From Gnetum montanum (lineage: Eukaryota > Streptophyta > Gnetopsida > Gnetales > Gnetaceae), in assembly GCA_015680685.1 (NCBI GenBank), contig MNCI01035648.1, positions 65,588 through 129,587 of the forward strand: a DNA stretch of 64,000 nt, in the 5' to 3' direction. The notes under the pieces are model-generated. The model did no database searches. It saw nothing but the letters and a program-made list of their open reading frames with translations, and was not told the origin of the DNA. Shown here in pieces: positions 37,401 through 42,660 of this stretch (position 1 is its first letter; every line of letters begins with the position of its first letter). Both the position numbers and the translations under genes were made by a program.

Positions 37401-37860
37401 TAGAGAACGAACTACATGAACGAGCGTTTCAAGCGAGGATTATCTTCTATGCAGTGAATTTTCAGGAGGATCAAACAAATACGCTAAGACATTGTGACAG
37501 CTAGCAGTAGAATCCATGTGCAAGTTTCAGTTCCTTCACTCAAAATCCAAGTACCAGAGCCTTCTTAGTATTGAATATTATGAGTAGATCGAGTATCTGA
37601 ATCAGGCATGTCTTACTAGCGACCGCACAAGCCTCAATTTCAAAGATCTCAAAGAATTACCATGAAATTTCATAGAGCACCAAACAACAAGCCGAAAAGC
37701 GAATGGTAACAACAAAATTGAAACAGTGTACTTTCGAAGTGCCGCGGCAGTGCGTCCAGGAACCCCAGGCAGAGGCGTAGGGCTCGCCGATATTGTAGGG
37801 CAGATCCTTGAGTCCTGCTCCTGCGGATCCCGCTACTACACCCTTGAGAAATTTCAACAT
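4152..37860 (-). CDS. SCYL1: SCYL1-type pseudokinase with HEAT repeats (complete gene, 21 exons)
   Basis: Coding exons on the minus strand: 37860-37732, 36515-36417, 33182-33031, 31837-31765, 29955-29833, 27688-27580, 23840-23761, 23597-23516, 16993-16854, 16761-16651, 16355-16239, 16135-16046, 9683-9630, 9487-9413, 9167-9092, 8326-8227, 8049-7980, 5941-5874, 5381-5266, 4923-4684, 4471-4152. They sum to 2424 nt, 807 codons plus TGA, with GT-AG at every intron and phase kept. The protein matches the plant SCYL1 family (Arabidopsis At2g40730, CTEXP, implicated in tRNA export; animal SCYL1 acts in COPI/Golgi traffic). Residues ~1-290 form a kinase fold lacking catalytic residues: VSIF replaces VAIK (about 49-52), HGN replaces HRD (153-155), AFD replaces DFG (173-175). 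DSWGLG (224-229) is kept. Residues ~310-560 are HEAT/ARM-like helices. The tail is acidic and Trp-rich and lacks the animal C-terminal RKxx COPI signal. It looks intact and expressed. Confidence 0.95.
4684..4923 (-). CDS. SCYL1: SCYL1 exon 20 (residues 622-702)
   Basis: Reads [17 protein letters not shown], then [10 protein letters not shown] and [17 protein letters not shown], ending [12 protein letters not shown]. Two acidic motifs centred on Trp (GW) are visible, as in other SCYL1 tails. Acceptor TTCCAG, donor GTAACC, phase 1. Confidence 0.93.
5266..5381 (-). CDS. SCYL1: SCYL1 exon 19 (residues 583-622)
   Basis: Reads [17 protein letters not shown], then a Ser-rich stretch and [13 protein letters not shown]. 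Acceptor TATAG, donor GTGTGT, phase 1. The tail region is predicted disordered. Confidence 0.93.
5874..5941 (-). CDS. SCYL1: SCYL1 exon 18 (residues 561-583)
   Basis: Reads [20 protein letters not shown] and LL, leaving phase 2. It starts the low-complexity tail; the GSLLGWAMSSL junction with exon 19 is conserved in plant SCYL1. Confidence 0.93.
6539..6614 (+). repeat. 38-bp tandem duplication
   Basis: Two virtually identical 38-bp units start at 6539 and 6577 (GCGTAGCTTAAGGAATTATG...). Flanking segments at 6491-6525 and 6625-6655 (TACATATTCYGTTCTTCATT) also resemble each other, so the duplication is nested in a larger one. Confidence 0.85.
6652..6835 (+). mobile_element. tRNA-derived SINE, best copy in the window
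   Basis: The head reads TTAGCTTAGTGGTAAGAG, matching a polymerase III A box, and after ~35 bp GGTTCAATCCC, matching a B box. An A-rich linker follows, then a tail TAGATCC...GTCTC...GGACATAA.TAAA...TTTCAT. That tail resembles the 3' ends of the LINE remnants at 37300 and 52050. Similar heads lie at 33739, 21914 and 38713. It is a short non-coding retroposon, probably copied by a LINE. Confidence 0.75.
7075..7165 (+). mobile_element. SINE head fragment
   Basis: GAAGGTGTGGCTTGCATTCT...AAGTCACAGGTTCCATCCC resembles the tRNA-like head of the SINE at 6652, with a B-box-like GGTTCCATCCC. No tail is recognised. It is probably a truncated, diverged copy. Confidence 0.45.
7385..7605 (+). mobile_element. 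Two further tRNA-like SINE units
   Basis: At 7385-7450 an A-box-like AGTGGTAAAG is followed by GAGTTCAAAC. At 7456-7530 GATGGTATGGTGCTTG is followed by GGGTTTGAGCCTG. The second continues into AAGAGGTTAAGCTTTCGCTC, CATCCACCAACCCTCCC, a body also found, diverged, at 3160-3245. This points to a second SINE family placed next to the first. Confidence 0.5.
7980..8049 (-). CDS. SCYL1: SCYL1 exon 17 (residues 537-560)
   Basis: Reads [20 protein letters not shown] and HHEK, the last HEAT helices. Acceptor TACAG, donor GTACGT, phase 0. The intron that follows (2038 bp) carries a cluster of SINEs. Confidence 0.95.
8227..8326 (-). CDS. SCYL1: SCYL1 exon 16 (residues 504-537)
   Basis: Reads [20 protein letters not shown] and [12 protein letters not shown], the HEAT helix pair found in this place in all SCYL1 proteins. 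Donor GTATGA, phase 2. Confidence 0.95.
8327..9091 (-). other. SCYL1 intron 15, nothing recognised
   Basis: A 765-bp AT-rich GT-AG intron. No coding, tRNA-like or repeat structure could be supported. Confidence 0.7.
9092..9167 (-). CDS. SCYL1: SCYL1 exon 15 (residues 479-504)
   Basis: Reads [20 protein letters not shown] and HARGAG. The preceding exon ends in G, so the usual 'T(R/K)xxVL..AF..RAL+D.F.PAR' motif is complete; the family Pro-Ala is His-Ala here. Donor GTAATC, phase 1. Confidence 0.95.
9413..9487 (-). CDS. SCYL1: SCYL1 exon 14 (residues 454-478)
   Basis: Reads [20 protein letters not shown] and YFNEG, the classic SCYL HEAT motif ([16 protein letters not shown]). Acceptor TTTCAG, donor GTCAGT, phase 0. 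Confidence 0.95.
9630..9683 (-). CDS. SCYL1: SCYL1 exon 13 (residues 436-453)
   Basis: A 54-nt exon reading [18 protein letters not shown], between GTTTGCAG and GTATGA, phase 0. It is the shortest exon of the gene, placed by frame continuity and family conservation. Confidence 0.95.
10080..10293 (-). repeat. 47-bp minisatellite, ~3.9 copies, derived from a LINE 3' end
   Basis: The plus-strand unit (AGGATCTATTGGACAAATAT, then TACATTTTCATGCAAATACT, then TTTCCAC) starts at 10110, 10157, 10204 and 10251. The copies look identical. Read on the minus strand each unit ends CCAATAGATCCT, and the array leads into TATAATAAAGCTTCAGCTTC, which resembles the tail of the LINE family seen at 13740, 29400 and 52060. 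It is best explained as a recently amplified piece of LINE 3' UTR. Confidence 0.85.
10440..11800 (+). mobile_element. L1-like LINE remnant: end of RT and C-terminal region
   Basis: Broken plus-strand frames read FVDYTYVI, then [15 protein letters not shown] and FPSKYLGV-like pieces, then [19 protein letters not shown] and [11 protein letters not shown]. These follow the L1 order: FxDDT box, fingers region, 'W.gk.Lt..GR', then the 'W..vC..k..GGLG' region. Near 11300 a C-terminal [10 protein letters not shown] resembles the LINE zinc-finger tail. The right end near 11790 runs into CTTGTTCCAAAAAAAAAA, a probable poly(A). Many stops and frameshifts make it dead. It is antisense to SCYL1. Confidence 0.75.
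12490..12767. repeat. Imperfect tandem duplication of ~140 bp
   Basis: Two segments share TTCTTTATTCCACATAC.GAA, ATTTTTCTTTTTTCAA and TTGCCCTCATACTT.ACT, at 12550-12626 and 12691-12767. They also share ACATTCTAATCATACATAT upstream. The period is about 140 bp. No function is visible. Confidence 0.75.
13190..13605 (+). mobile_element. LINE C-terminal fragment with 3' end
   Basis: Bases 13330-13410 encode [20 protein letters not shown] and LKC, the C..C...H...C tail of plant LINE proteins. About 150 bp later comes GGATCTATACAAAGG, then TAATAAAATTTCAGTTTCAG near 13570-13595. This is the same 3' end type as at 37305-37345 and as the SINE tail at 6785-6830. It is 5'-truncated and degenerate. Confidence 0.6.
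13700..15210 (-). mobile_element. LINE reverse transcriptase relic, minus strand
   Basis: On the minus strand 15143-14937 encodes [20 protein letters not shown] and LIFADDGGA, the RT palm with a degenerate QGC.LSPTLF box and the FADD catalytic box. Further along, about 14520-14460, the text resembles 52860-52790 at the same relative place. Both copies end at a common 3' tail around 13740 / 52060 (ATGAGATGAAT..., then AGATC). Stops are frequent. It is on the same strand as SCYL1. Confidence 0.7.
16046..16135 (-). CDS. SCYL1: SCYL1 exon 12 (residues 406-435)
   Basis: Reads [20 protein letters not shown], then [14 protein letters not shown] repeat. Donor GTCAGC, phase 0. It is followed by a 6362-bp intron full of LINE debris. 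Confidence 0.95.
16239..16355 (-). CDS. SCYL1: SCYL1 exon 11 (residues 367-405)
   Basis: Reads [20 protein letters not shown], then [17 protein letters not shown], a HEAT repeat strongly conserved in SCYL proteins. Donor GTAATT, phase 0. Confidence 0.95.
16651..16761 (-). CDS. SCYL1: SCYL1 exon 10 (residues 330-366)
   Basis: Reads [20 protein letters not shown], then [18 protein letters not shown]-type helical repeat. The acceptor is TATAG rather than CAG. Phase 0 at both ends; the intron upstream is only 92 bp. Confidence 0.94.
16854..16993 (-). CDS. SCYL1: SCYL1 exon 9 (residues 283-329)
   Basis: Reads [20 protein letters not shown], then [14 protein letters not shown] and IVLKK. This is the link from the pseudokinase to the HEAT solenoid. 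Acceptor TTTCAG, donor GTTTGA, phase 0. Confidence 0.95.
17190..19700 (-). mobile_element. L1-clade LINE, 5'-truncated, minus strand
   Basis: Minus-strand frames give the RT domain in order. 19696-19232 reads [19 protein letters not shown], then [11 protein letters not shown] and [17 protein letters not shown]. 19118-19061 reads [19 protein letters not shown]. 18995-18970 reads the [11 protein letters not shown] catalytic box. 18916-18656 reads [11 protein letters not shown] and FYLGLPLY, then thumb-like text. 18631-18450 covers the W..GVWG region. The rest to 17250 is a GC-rich C-terminal tail, and a 3' end near 17200 (AGAAACAAAAACAAG on the minus strand). Several frame breaks separate these blocks. 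The copy is GC-richer than its surroundings, so it is probably a younger insertion than the other LINE pieces. It would encode an endonuclease/RT but has lost its 5' half. Confidence 0.88.
19945..20200. repeat. Dispersed repeat, copy 1 (pair with 23005-23262)
   Basis: Shares with 23005-23262 the runs TTTTGTAATTACTCTTGCTT, CACCAAGGGATGAAATRTAA and GAAAGAATTGGTTTYTARCC, in the same order and orientation. The two copies are about 3.06 kb apart with no coding sequence between them. They may be LTRs of a small non-autonomous element or two independent insertions. Confidence 0.7.
21909..22075 (+). mobile_element. SINE-like copy, diverged tail
   Basis: GAGGTGTTAGCCTAGTAGTA, then AGACTCTTGATTTGGGAGCT matches the head of the SINE at 6652. 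The B box is degenerate (TTTGATTCTGG). The sequence after it shares only GATGAGTTATAAA with that SINE. Confidence 0.6.
22472..22587 (-). pseudogene. Exon-like segment, possible captured gene fragment
   Basis: On the minus strand, between CTGCAG and GTAAAA, 116 bp are open and read [20 protein letters not shown], then [18 protein letters not shown]. The basic, charged composition looks protein-coding and unlike the surrounding AT-rich text. I do not recognise the protein. It does not fit the SCYL1 reading frame, and exons 8 and 9 join correctly without it. It may be a gene fragment carried in by a transposon, or chance. Confidence 0.3.
23005..23262. repeat. Dispersed repeat, copy 2
   Basis: Direct-orientation partner of 19945-20200. 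It is followed at 23365-23420 by AAATCAATTGCAACTGATGA, a piece that also occurs diverged at 31030-31080, so further repeat text adjoins it. Confidence 0.7.
23516..23597 (-). CDS. SCYL1: SCYL1 exon 8 (residues 256-283)
   Basis: Reads [20 protein letters not shown] and SKLIENS, the last helices of the kinase-like lobe. Donor GTACGT at phase 1. It is followed by the longest intron, 6522 bp. Confidence 0.95.
23761..23840 (-). CDS. SCYL1: SCYL1 exon 7 (residues 229-255)
   Basis: Reads [20 protein letters not shown] and NTDLIPK, the C-lobe of the pseudokinase. The acceptor is GACAG and the donor is GTTTAG, a weaker donor than its neighbours, at phase 0. Confidence 0.93.
24940..25370 (+). repeat. 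Degenerate A/C-rich minisatellite
   Basis: An irregular unit of roughly 50-65 bp recurs, with CATCYTRCAAAACARCAA, AAACCTRCAA and GCAAYTTGTC variants. Open frames across it are low-complexity Thr/Asn/Lys text and are not credible genes. Confidence 0.6.
25668..25967. repeat. Exact 150-bp tandem duplication
   Basis: Two adjacent 150-bp units begin ATTATGTTGCCTTTATTG at 25668 and 25818 and differ at only a few positions. Within each unit a shorter motif (GTRCATGTCATTAATATTG) occurs twice about 40 bp apart. The high identity shows a recent duplication or an assembly artefact. Confidence 0.9.
27580..27688 (-). CDS. SCYL1: SCYL1 exon 6 (residues 193-229)
   Basis: Reads [17 protein letters not shown] and then [11 protein letters not shown], the activation-segment end and subdomain IX DxWxxG. 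The donor GTGAGT leaves phase 1; the glycine codon is finished in exon 7. Confidence 0.95.
28255..29200 (+). mobile_element. Two LINE 3'-end copies, plus strand
   Basis: 28630-29200 aligns by eye with 11277-11790 over its full length: TTGTTTCTATAARAAT.TTTG, TCAGC.TTTTATTATG and TCAATCTAGAT, down to the 3' end CTTCAAATC...CTTGTCC. 28255-28370 repeats only the last ~100 bp (CACTTCAAATCTTACTTATT). Both are 5'-truncated relatives of the L1-like remnant in intron 12. Confidence 0.7.
29280..29560 (-). mobile_element. LINE 3' tail fragments, minus strand
   Basis: 29400-29545 matches 13735-13870 and 52060-52190: AGATCTATTAGA, CATCTCATGGAAAATAAAAA, CAMTGGATGCAACAAAAATA. A second tail end lies at 29285-29325 (ACTGAAGCTGAACTATATTA). 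The copies are only the last 100-200 bp of a LINE whose body lies at 13700-15210. Confidence 0.65.
29833..29955 (-). CDS. SCYL1: SCYL1 exon 5 (residues 152-192)
   Basis: Reads [14 protein letters not shown], then [13 protein letters not shown]. The catalytic HRD and metal-binding DFG are replaced by HGN and AFD, as in other SCYL pseudokinases. Phase 0 at both ends, donor GTAAGA. Confidence 0.95.
29956..31764 (-). other. SCYL1 intron 4, mostly unrecognised
   Basis: A 1809-bp intron. Apart from a (GA)n tract at 31079-31100 and a short segment at 31030-31080 shared with 23365-23420, nothing is recognised. Confidence 0.7.
31079..31100. repeat. (GA)n microsatellite
   Basis: About ten uninterrupted GA dinucleotides in intron 4. 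Confidence 0.95.
31765..31837 (-). CDS. SCYL1: SCYL1 exon 4 (residues 127-151)
   Basis: Reads [20 protein letters not shown] and then DCKL; this is the helix before the degenerate catalytic loop. The donor GTATGT follows codon CTT at phase 0. Confidence 0.95.
31838..33030 (-). other. SCYL1 intron 3, nothing recognised
   Basis: A 1193-bp AT-rich GT-AG intron without supported repeats or coding text. Confidence 0.65.
33031..33182 (-). CDS. SCYL1: SCYL1 exon 3 (residues 77-127)
   Basis: Reads [14 protein letters not shown], then [15 protein letters not shown], the N-lobe and hinge of the pseudokinase. The donor GTATTT leaves phase 2, and the split arginine codon is completed by exon 4. Confidence 0.95.
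33735..33920 (+). mobile_element. tRNA-derived SINE, second good copy
   Basis: Head TTAGCTTAGTGGTAAGAGTC and TTGGCTTGGTAACC, B-box-like AGTTCAGTTCCAC, a short A-rich linker, then the tail GGAATTCTGAAACAGGTCTA, TAGATCCAAGAGGTCTCAGT, GGACATATGTAAA. It matches the copy at 6652 across the full length with scattered substitutions. Confidence 0.75.
34740..35760 (+). pseudogene. Merlin/IS1595-type DDE transposase (inactivated)
   Basis: Bases 34910-34970 give [18 protein letters not shown], resembling the N-terminal zinc-ribbon region. 35272-35559 gives [20 protein letters not shown], then [11 protein letters not shown] and [16 protein letters not shown], the core of ISXO2-like transposases. After a frameshift, 35560-35615 carries the NTIES.W..VK motif with the catalytic Glu. 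The second Asp (SDKW) and the Glu remain. The first catalytic Asp region, normally like E-x-D-E-S, reads EVGKSKSE, so the Asp is lost. With stops between 34970 and 35270 this cannot be active. Confidence 0.75.
35964..35984. other. Short GC-rich palindrome near the right end of the Merlin-like element
   Basis: CGCCCTTGCAGAGGGCG forms a 6-bp stem with a 5-base loop in otherwise AT-rich text, about 30 bp inside the right terminus. It may be a subterminal structure of the transposon. Confidence 0.4.
36417..36515 (-). CDS. SCYL1: SCYL1 exon 2 (residues 44-76)
   Basis: Begins [13 protein letters not shown] and ends GVKRLRT, phase 0 on both sides, between TTTCAG and GTAGGT. It holds the position of the usual VAIK lysine, here replaced in VSIF, so ATP anchoring as in active kinases is not expected. 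Confidence 0.95.
36516..37731 (-). other. SCYL1 intron 1
   Basis: A 1216-bp first intron with a plus-strand LINE C-terminal remnant at 36850-37350. The first ~380 bp after the donor show no feature; an intronic enhancer cannot be judged. Confidence 0.75.
36850..37350 (+). mobile_element. LINE C-terminal fragment with 3' tail, plus strand
   Basis: 36859-37084 is open and 37075-37195 reads on as VRIESGR..., then [19 protein letters not shown]. This is the typical C-terminal zinc-finger region of plant LINE ORF2 proteins. The 3' end TAGATCCTTTGTGTCTACGG, ACATAATAAATTCTCCGG, TTTCAGTTTCAT closes the copy. The same tail occurs on SINEs at 6785-6830 and 33860-33920. It is 5'-truncated and broken. 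Confidence 0.7.
37732..37860 (-). CDS. SCYL1: SCYL1 exon 1 (residues 1-43)
   Basis: Starts with ATG at 37860 and reads [12 protein letters not shown], then [10 protein letters not shown] and SAWGSWTH, the hallmark N-terminus of plant SCYL1. The donor GTACAC follows codon AAA at phase 0. This ATG is chosen because the family conserves this exact N-terminus. This is the most GC-rich part of the gene. Confidence 0.95.
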
Positions 37861-38210
37861 TTTCGAAGTTCCACGAAATTTGACTTGTGCAGTTTCAGAT
37901 CGCTGCTATGTTAACTGGGCGGGAATGTTGGTTGCAGTGGCCGCCGCTACTGCTGCTGGTGGCTGCAAGGGTATGAGAGGAGCCTTGGATCCGGTTCGCA
38001 CCAGNAGGTGTGGGGGTACATTCCAAAGAGCAACCTTATGCTAGGAATCTATAAGAACTGCGAGTTGGTAAGACCAGGAGAACAACAAAGAGCTCAAAAT
38101 GCTCAAAGTTATGATAACACACTCCGATGTAGCCGATCGAGATTGGGAAGAGTGCACGAGTTGGTGTATCTGCTCCAAGGCTGCAAACAATAAAACAACT
38201 AGTTAGTGTC
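37861..38210 (-). promoter_or_regulatory. Probable 5' UTR and promoter of SCYL1
   Basis: Directly upstream of the SCYL1 ATG on the minus strand. It is richer in GC and CpG than most of the window, with a GCCGCCGCTACTGCTGCTGG tract at 37939-37958. No convincing TATA box was found, which would fit a broadly expressed gene. One ambiguous base lies at 38005. Confidence 0.45.
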
Positions 38211-39230
38211 CAACTTTAACTTAGAAGTACGAGATAAAATTTGGAAATGCACAAGGCGAAGAATTTGAGATTTTAAAATTGTGTGTGTGTGTCCGGAGGT
38301 TTTAAATTATTTTGAAAGTAGCTTGATTAGTTAGACCATGGGCAAAAAGTGGCTGTCGAGTTTAACTGACTAGCGAATCCAACTCCACCGTTGCTACCCT
38401 TCAAAATGCAACATGCAATGGCTTTGGATATTTGCCTCTAACAATGCCTCTTCGTTAGCGGTTTGATTGGTCTCACGCTGGTGCTGGGCTTTGAAACCGA
38501 TATTTGTAGGCGTAGAATCATGTGATGGGCTTTAAACCCAGTTTTTATAGGCATAGATCATGTGAGTGAATCAACTAGAATATAGCCACGCTCAACAATG
38601 AAGAGATTATTATTAGGTCGAGCTAATGCTTTTAGATATTCTTCATTATAATCTTAGTCTTATCTCAACAAAAAGAGGTTGGCTACATGAATTCTCTTTT
38701 GCCAACAATGAGGTGTTAGCTTAATAGTACTAATGGGCAATGTGGGGCAATCACCTTGCAACCCATTTATGTTTATAAATTTTAGCATACTATGACTTGC
38801 AATGGGATCGTGGTTAACTCACAACCTCTTAAAACAACAAACTACGACCTACAACCAAGTCATGATCAAATCACAATTGTTATATCCACTTTTTTAGTTT
38901 CACAATGACCAAGGCAAGTATGGTTTTGACATTTTCCCACCCAAGTTTGAGCACCAAAAAGGCCTAAAAATAGCATCATAAGACACATTTCTAGCTCATT
39001 GAGGCCTCTAATGACAATGATGACTCATGACCTAGCATATAAGCCCTACTTTTGGTAACCTCGAAAATTTTAGAAACAAAAATTTATCTAACTCTACAAG
39101 TGACACTAATGCTACGTTATTGTTAGCCCTAAACAACCTAGTCCACGTTGCTTGCATAAAAAATGATTCTCAATCCCTATCTTGATCCCATGGGACCTTG
39201 AACAACATGTCTACAACTCAGCATGCCAAG
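38211..39230. other. Spacer upstream of SCYL1
   Basis: No gene is supported. It contains a short TG repeat (38281-38292), two ~41-bp units with GGGCTTTRAAAC and ATCATGTG (38481-38565), and a SINE head fragment at 38708-38730 (GAGGTGTTAGCTTAATAGTA). Confidence 0.65.
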
Positions 39231-40130
39231 TGATGAAGTGTCATTCAATCAATGCGTCGACTTGGCCACGTATATGCGACCGCGTCGACGCGGGCCCATC
39301 GACGTAGCCTTCCTACGTCGACGTGGCCCTATTTACGCAGTCGCCTATCCCGGCCTATAAATAAGAGGGCCTTCCATCTCATTTAGGCACTTTTCAGTTA
39401 GTTGTAGCAAAGCTCTTGCAGTTTGTTCCTGCAGGAGATAGAATATTTTCCAAGTGCCCGCAGTAGGTGTAAGAAAAGTGATCGGCTCTTTATTTGAGCG
39501 TTGATGTATCTAAGCCATTGATGTGATGGCAATAAAGATGAACTATTCAAGCATTCCTTACAACATTTGGACTTAGCTATTTTATGCATTCAATAGTTTA
39601 ATATGTTTATGCTTTGTTAATTGCTTTGATAATTACTTAAGTTTCTGTTATTATGATTTCAATCGCTATCACTCATTTGTAGTTCGTAAAGGCCATAAGT
39701 ACGACCATCTCGAACGTAAATCAAACACATGGTAAACCCAGTGACGCTTAACGTCTAATAACCCAGAAGTGTTAGGAGATGCTCAGAATGTGCTCGGAAG
39801 ATGGGATTGGATACTTATGCTAGGAGTAATTAGAGTACAAGCTAGGATAATTATAGATTAGATAATAGTTTATTCCTTACTCTTCATACCTTAATTAGTC
39901 GTCAAAATATAAGTAAAAAATTATAAAAATCATTAACCTTAGTCTCACTTAACCATCGTAAACAGAACCTCACAAGTGAGATTAGGAGGACAATGACCAT
40001 TCTAACCCAAGGTTTCACTGGTTAGAGTATAGTGTATGTTAAGTGCTTACAATCTACAGATTTCGACCGAGTCACGTGTGAACGCCCGTGATTCGTATGG
40101 TTGGGCGTAGGGGTACCTAGCCGCTCATCA
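39231..40130 (+). repeat. 5' LTR of element A
   Basis: Begins TGATGAAGTG and ends GGTACCTAGCCGCTCATCA, giving the TGATGA...TCATCA terminal inversion seen also in elements B and C. A TATA box (TATAAATA) lies at 39356-39363. Upstream is a dense set of GTCGAC/CGACGT motifs, including an imperfect hairpin at 39292-39329. The last ~50 bp match the truncated 3' LTR at 51279-51321. Confidence 0.85.
39356..39363 (+). promoter_or_regulatory. TATA box in the 5' LTR of element A
   Basis: CCTATAAATAAG, about 125 bp from the LTR start and just downstream of the CGACGT hairpin array. It marks the U3/R boundary region that starts the genomic transcript. Confidence 0.75.
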
Positions 40131-40150
40131 TTGGCGTCGTTGCCGGGGAC
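40131..40150 (+). other. Primer-binding site of element A
   Basis: TTGGCGTCGTTGCCGGGGAC starts directly at the LTR end. It is close to the TGGCGCCGTTGCCGGGG primer site usual in Athila/Tat elements, with one C-to-T change. A host tRNA would pair here to start minus-strand DNA. Confidence 0.8.
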
Positions 40151-40275
40151 TGTTAGTCTTACATGCGTCATCTAACCTTTGTAAAATTATCATTCAAGTC
40201 ATTGGAACGGACCCAGGATAGAAATATTTACGCACGCTAGGTGGATTAAAGTAAATAGTAAGGTACATCGATTAC

Positions 40276-41441
40276 ATGGACCATCTAACATCCAATATGT
40301 CTTCTCATAGGAGAGAGGTATTCGAACCACCAGTGCCATAAGAATGTCGGGTGGTATACAAGCATCTCGATGAATATGTCCCTGACTTCACATTCATCCT
40401 ACATCAGGATGAACATCTGCGATGGCGGGACATGGAGGGCAACATTGTGCTACCGCTCGACCGATCGGCTCCTGCGATGCTATGTCACAATTTGAGCAGA
40501 CTAGGCATCCAGGACTGTGGAGCGGAGTATGTCATGGAGGACCATGACTACTGAGACTATCATCCCACTACGACTCAATGAGCAAGAGACCACCAGCAGG
40601 TGGACAAATATGAACAGCAGAAGGGCAAACAATTCAGTAACCTCTTATTTTCGCAAGGGCTGCAAGATGATGGGGATCCTGTCTTTCATAATACCCATTC
40701 GACTGAACTTCCCCTGGGGCAGTAGATCCTCCAATCCATCATTTAGAACAAGCCTCTCAGTGACCTAGATCTTCAAGGGGATGGAGGGTCACGTAACAAG
40801 GATGGGTAGGATGATCGAGGTTGTCATCAGGGTAGAAGGAGAGATCGCCATTGGGACGGTGGCAATGCCTCTCCTTCTTCTCCATCCTCTCACTCGCCTA
40901 CACCTTCATCCAACTCAGGTTATAAATGTAACCAGGGTAGGAAGGGGCAAAAGGATGATCGTATAAAGGGTCAGAAGGGGCAATGTGAGGAAGCACGCGA
41001 CCAATCATGTGATGCTCGCCGACATGAAAGAAGGGGTAGCCGAAATCATCACAGACATCATGGTCCTCAATAGGACTATGATTCAGATGAGCCATTGTTG
41101 GCTACTCGGAGCATGCTCCAAATTGCGGAGGCAGTCCAAATTCCTAGTAGGTACATGAAGGATAGCCGGATCAAGCGCGTTGATATGAACAACATCCCCA
41201 GATTTGAAGGGGGATACAACTATGATCCGCAGACCCACCTGCAGGCATTCCATGACACCTGCACCTTGCAGAACATTGGCAATGATTGGCAAAGGCTGAA
41301 GCTGTTCCCTCGCACACTCATCAAGAAAGCTGAAAGTTGGTACTGGTCCTTGGGGCTGGAATCAATTAGAAGATGGAGTACAATGCTTGAAATTTTCAAT
41401 GACAAATATCACACGTACTCTAGAGTGGCAAATTTGAGACA
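40276..41441 (+). pseudogene. gag: gag of element A, N-terminal and capsid part
   Basis: ATG at 40276 reads MDHLTSNMSSHRREVFEP and continues in one frame to the N run, with several in-frame stops. After a basic, Gly/Arg/His-rich stretch comes a capsid-like segment, NNIPRFEGGYNYDPQTHLQA, then DWQRLKLFPRTLIKKAESWY. The same core is found in element B at 60400-60250. The protein would form the particle core. Stops are of the CAG/CAA/CGA-to-stop type. Confidence 0.75.
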
Positions 41442-42034
41442 NNNNNNNNNNNNNNNNNNNNNNNNNNNNNNNNNNNNNNNNNNNNNNNNNNNNNNNNNNN
41501 NNNNNNNNNNNNNNNNNNNNNNNNNNNNNNNNNNNNNNNNNNNNNNNNNNNNNNNNNNNNNNNNNNNNNNNNNNNNNNNNNNNNNNNNNNNNNNNNNNNN
41601 NNNNNNNNNNNNNNNNNNNNNNNNNNNNNNNNNNNNNNNNNNNNNNNNNNNNNNNNNNNNNNNNNNNNNNNNNNNNNNNNNNNNNNNNNNNNNNNNNNNN
41701 NNNNNNNNNNNNNNNNNNNNNNNNNNNNNNNNNNNNNNNNNNNNNNNNNNNNNNNNNNNNNNNNNNNNNNNNNNNNNNNNNNNNNNNNNNNNNNNNNNNN
41801 NNNNNNNNNNNNNNNNNNNNNNNNNNNNNNNNNNNNNNNNNNNNNNNNNNNNNNNNNNNNNNNNNNNNNNNNNNNNNNNNNNNNNNNNNNNNNNNNNNNN
41901 NNNNNNNNNNNNNNNNNNNNNNNNNNNNNNNNNNNNNNNNNNNNNNNNNNNNNNNNNNNNNNNNNNNNNNNNNNNNNNNNNNNNNNNNNNNNNNNNNNNN
42001 NNNNNNNNNNNNNNNNNNNNNNNNNNNNNNNNNN
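41442..42034. other. Assembly gap (593 Ns) inside gag of element A
   Basis: All bases are N. Coding continues on both sides, in frame 1 before and frame 2 after the gap, so the true gap length differs from 593 or a frameshift is hidden. Open frames spanning it are artefacts. Confidence 0.98.
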
Positions 42035-42660
42035 TATCCAAGTGGAGCACCACCGCAACCTTACGAATACTTCCAACAATGGCAGCATCCACAAGCATGG
42101 GGGATGCCACCTCCAAGGCAACAGTACCCTTACAAACAGCCAGATCCCTATGGGTACTATGTTCAGCAATCGGTCTCTCCAAAAGACTCTTCTAGTCATG
42201 TGGCCTTTCCAAGTTATTACCACCCCCCTGAATATTTTCGACATCAATCTCCATTACCCAGGGGGGCAAACCCACATCTCTTCTATCCTCCATCACCTTC
42301 TCTTGCCACTCCTCCACAACATCCCACTCAGTTGCCACTTGCCCCATCGATGCAGGGAGAAATACCGCCATAGCCACAACAACAAAACACTATGAGGGCT
42401 ATTAACTTACAACCAGAACCTCAGCCAAGTGAACTGGAACCCAAGCCATGAAAACGTCATTTCTTCCGGCCTAGTAATTTGAACACACCCTCACCTATGC
42501 CTGTGGCTAGTGCCTCCAGACCTACCAACGCCTCCACCATCATACCGCCCGAGCAACCCTCAAGCCAACCACACTCCAACATCCAAACGGTCATGCTCAC
42601 ACATGCCATGACCGACTAGATCAAAGCAGGTCATCTTCCCCAAAAATTAACTAATTCGGG
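42035..42660 (+). pseudogene. gag: gag C-terminal Pro/Gln/Tyr-rich region of element A
   Basis: Reads PYEYFQQWQHPQAWGMPP, QPDPYGYYVQQSVSPKDSSS and many P/Q/S runs, with scattered stops (TAG, TGA). Element B has the equivalent PHGYYVQHPISPTSSTSS at 59270-59215. This disordered segment links gag to protease. Confidence 0.7.

Noticed and set aside
41409-42247. Long open frames on both strands across 41442-42034
   Set aside because: They exist only because the Ns contain no stop codons.
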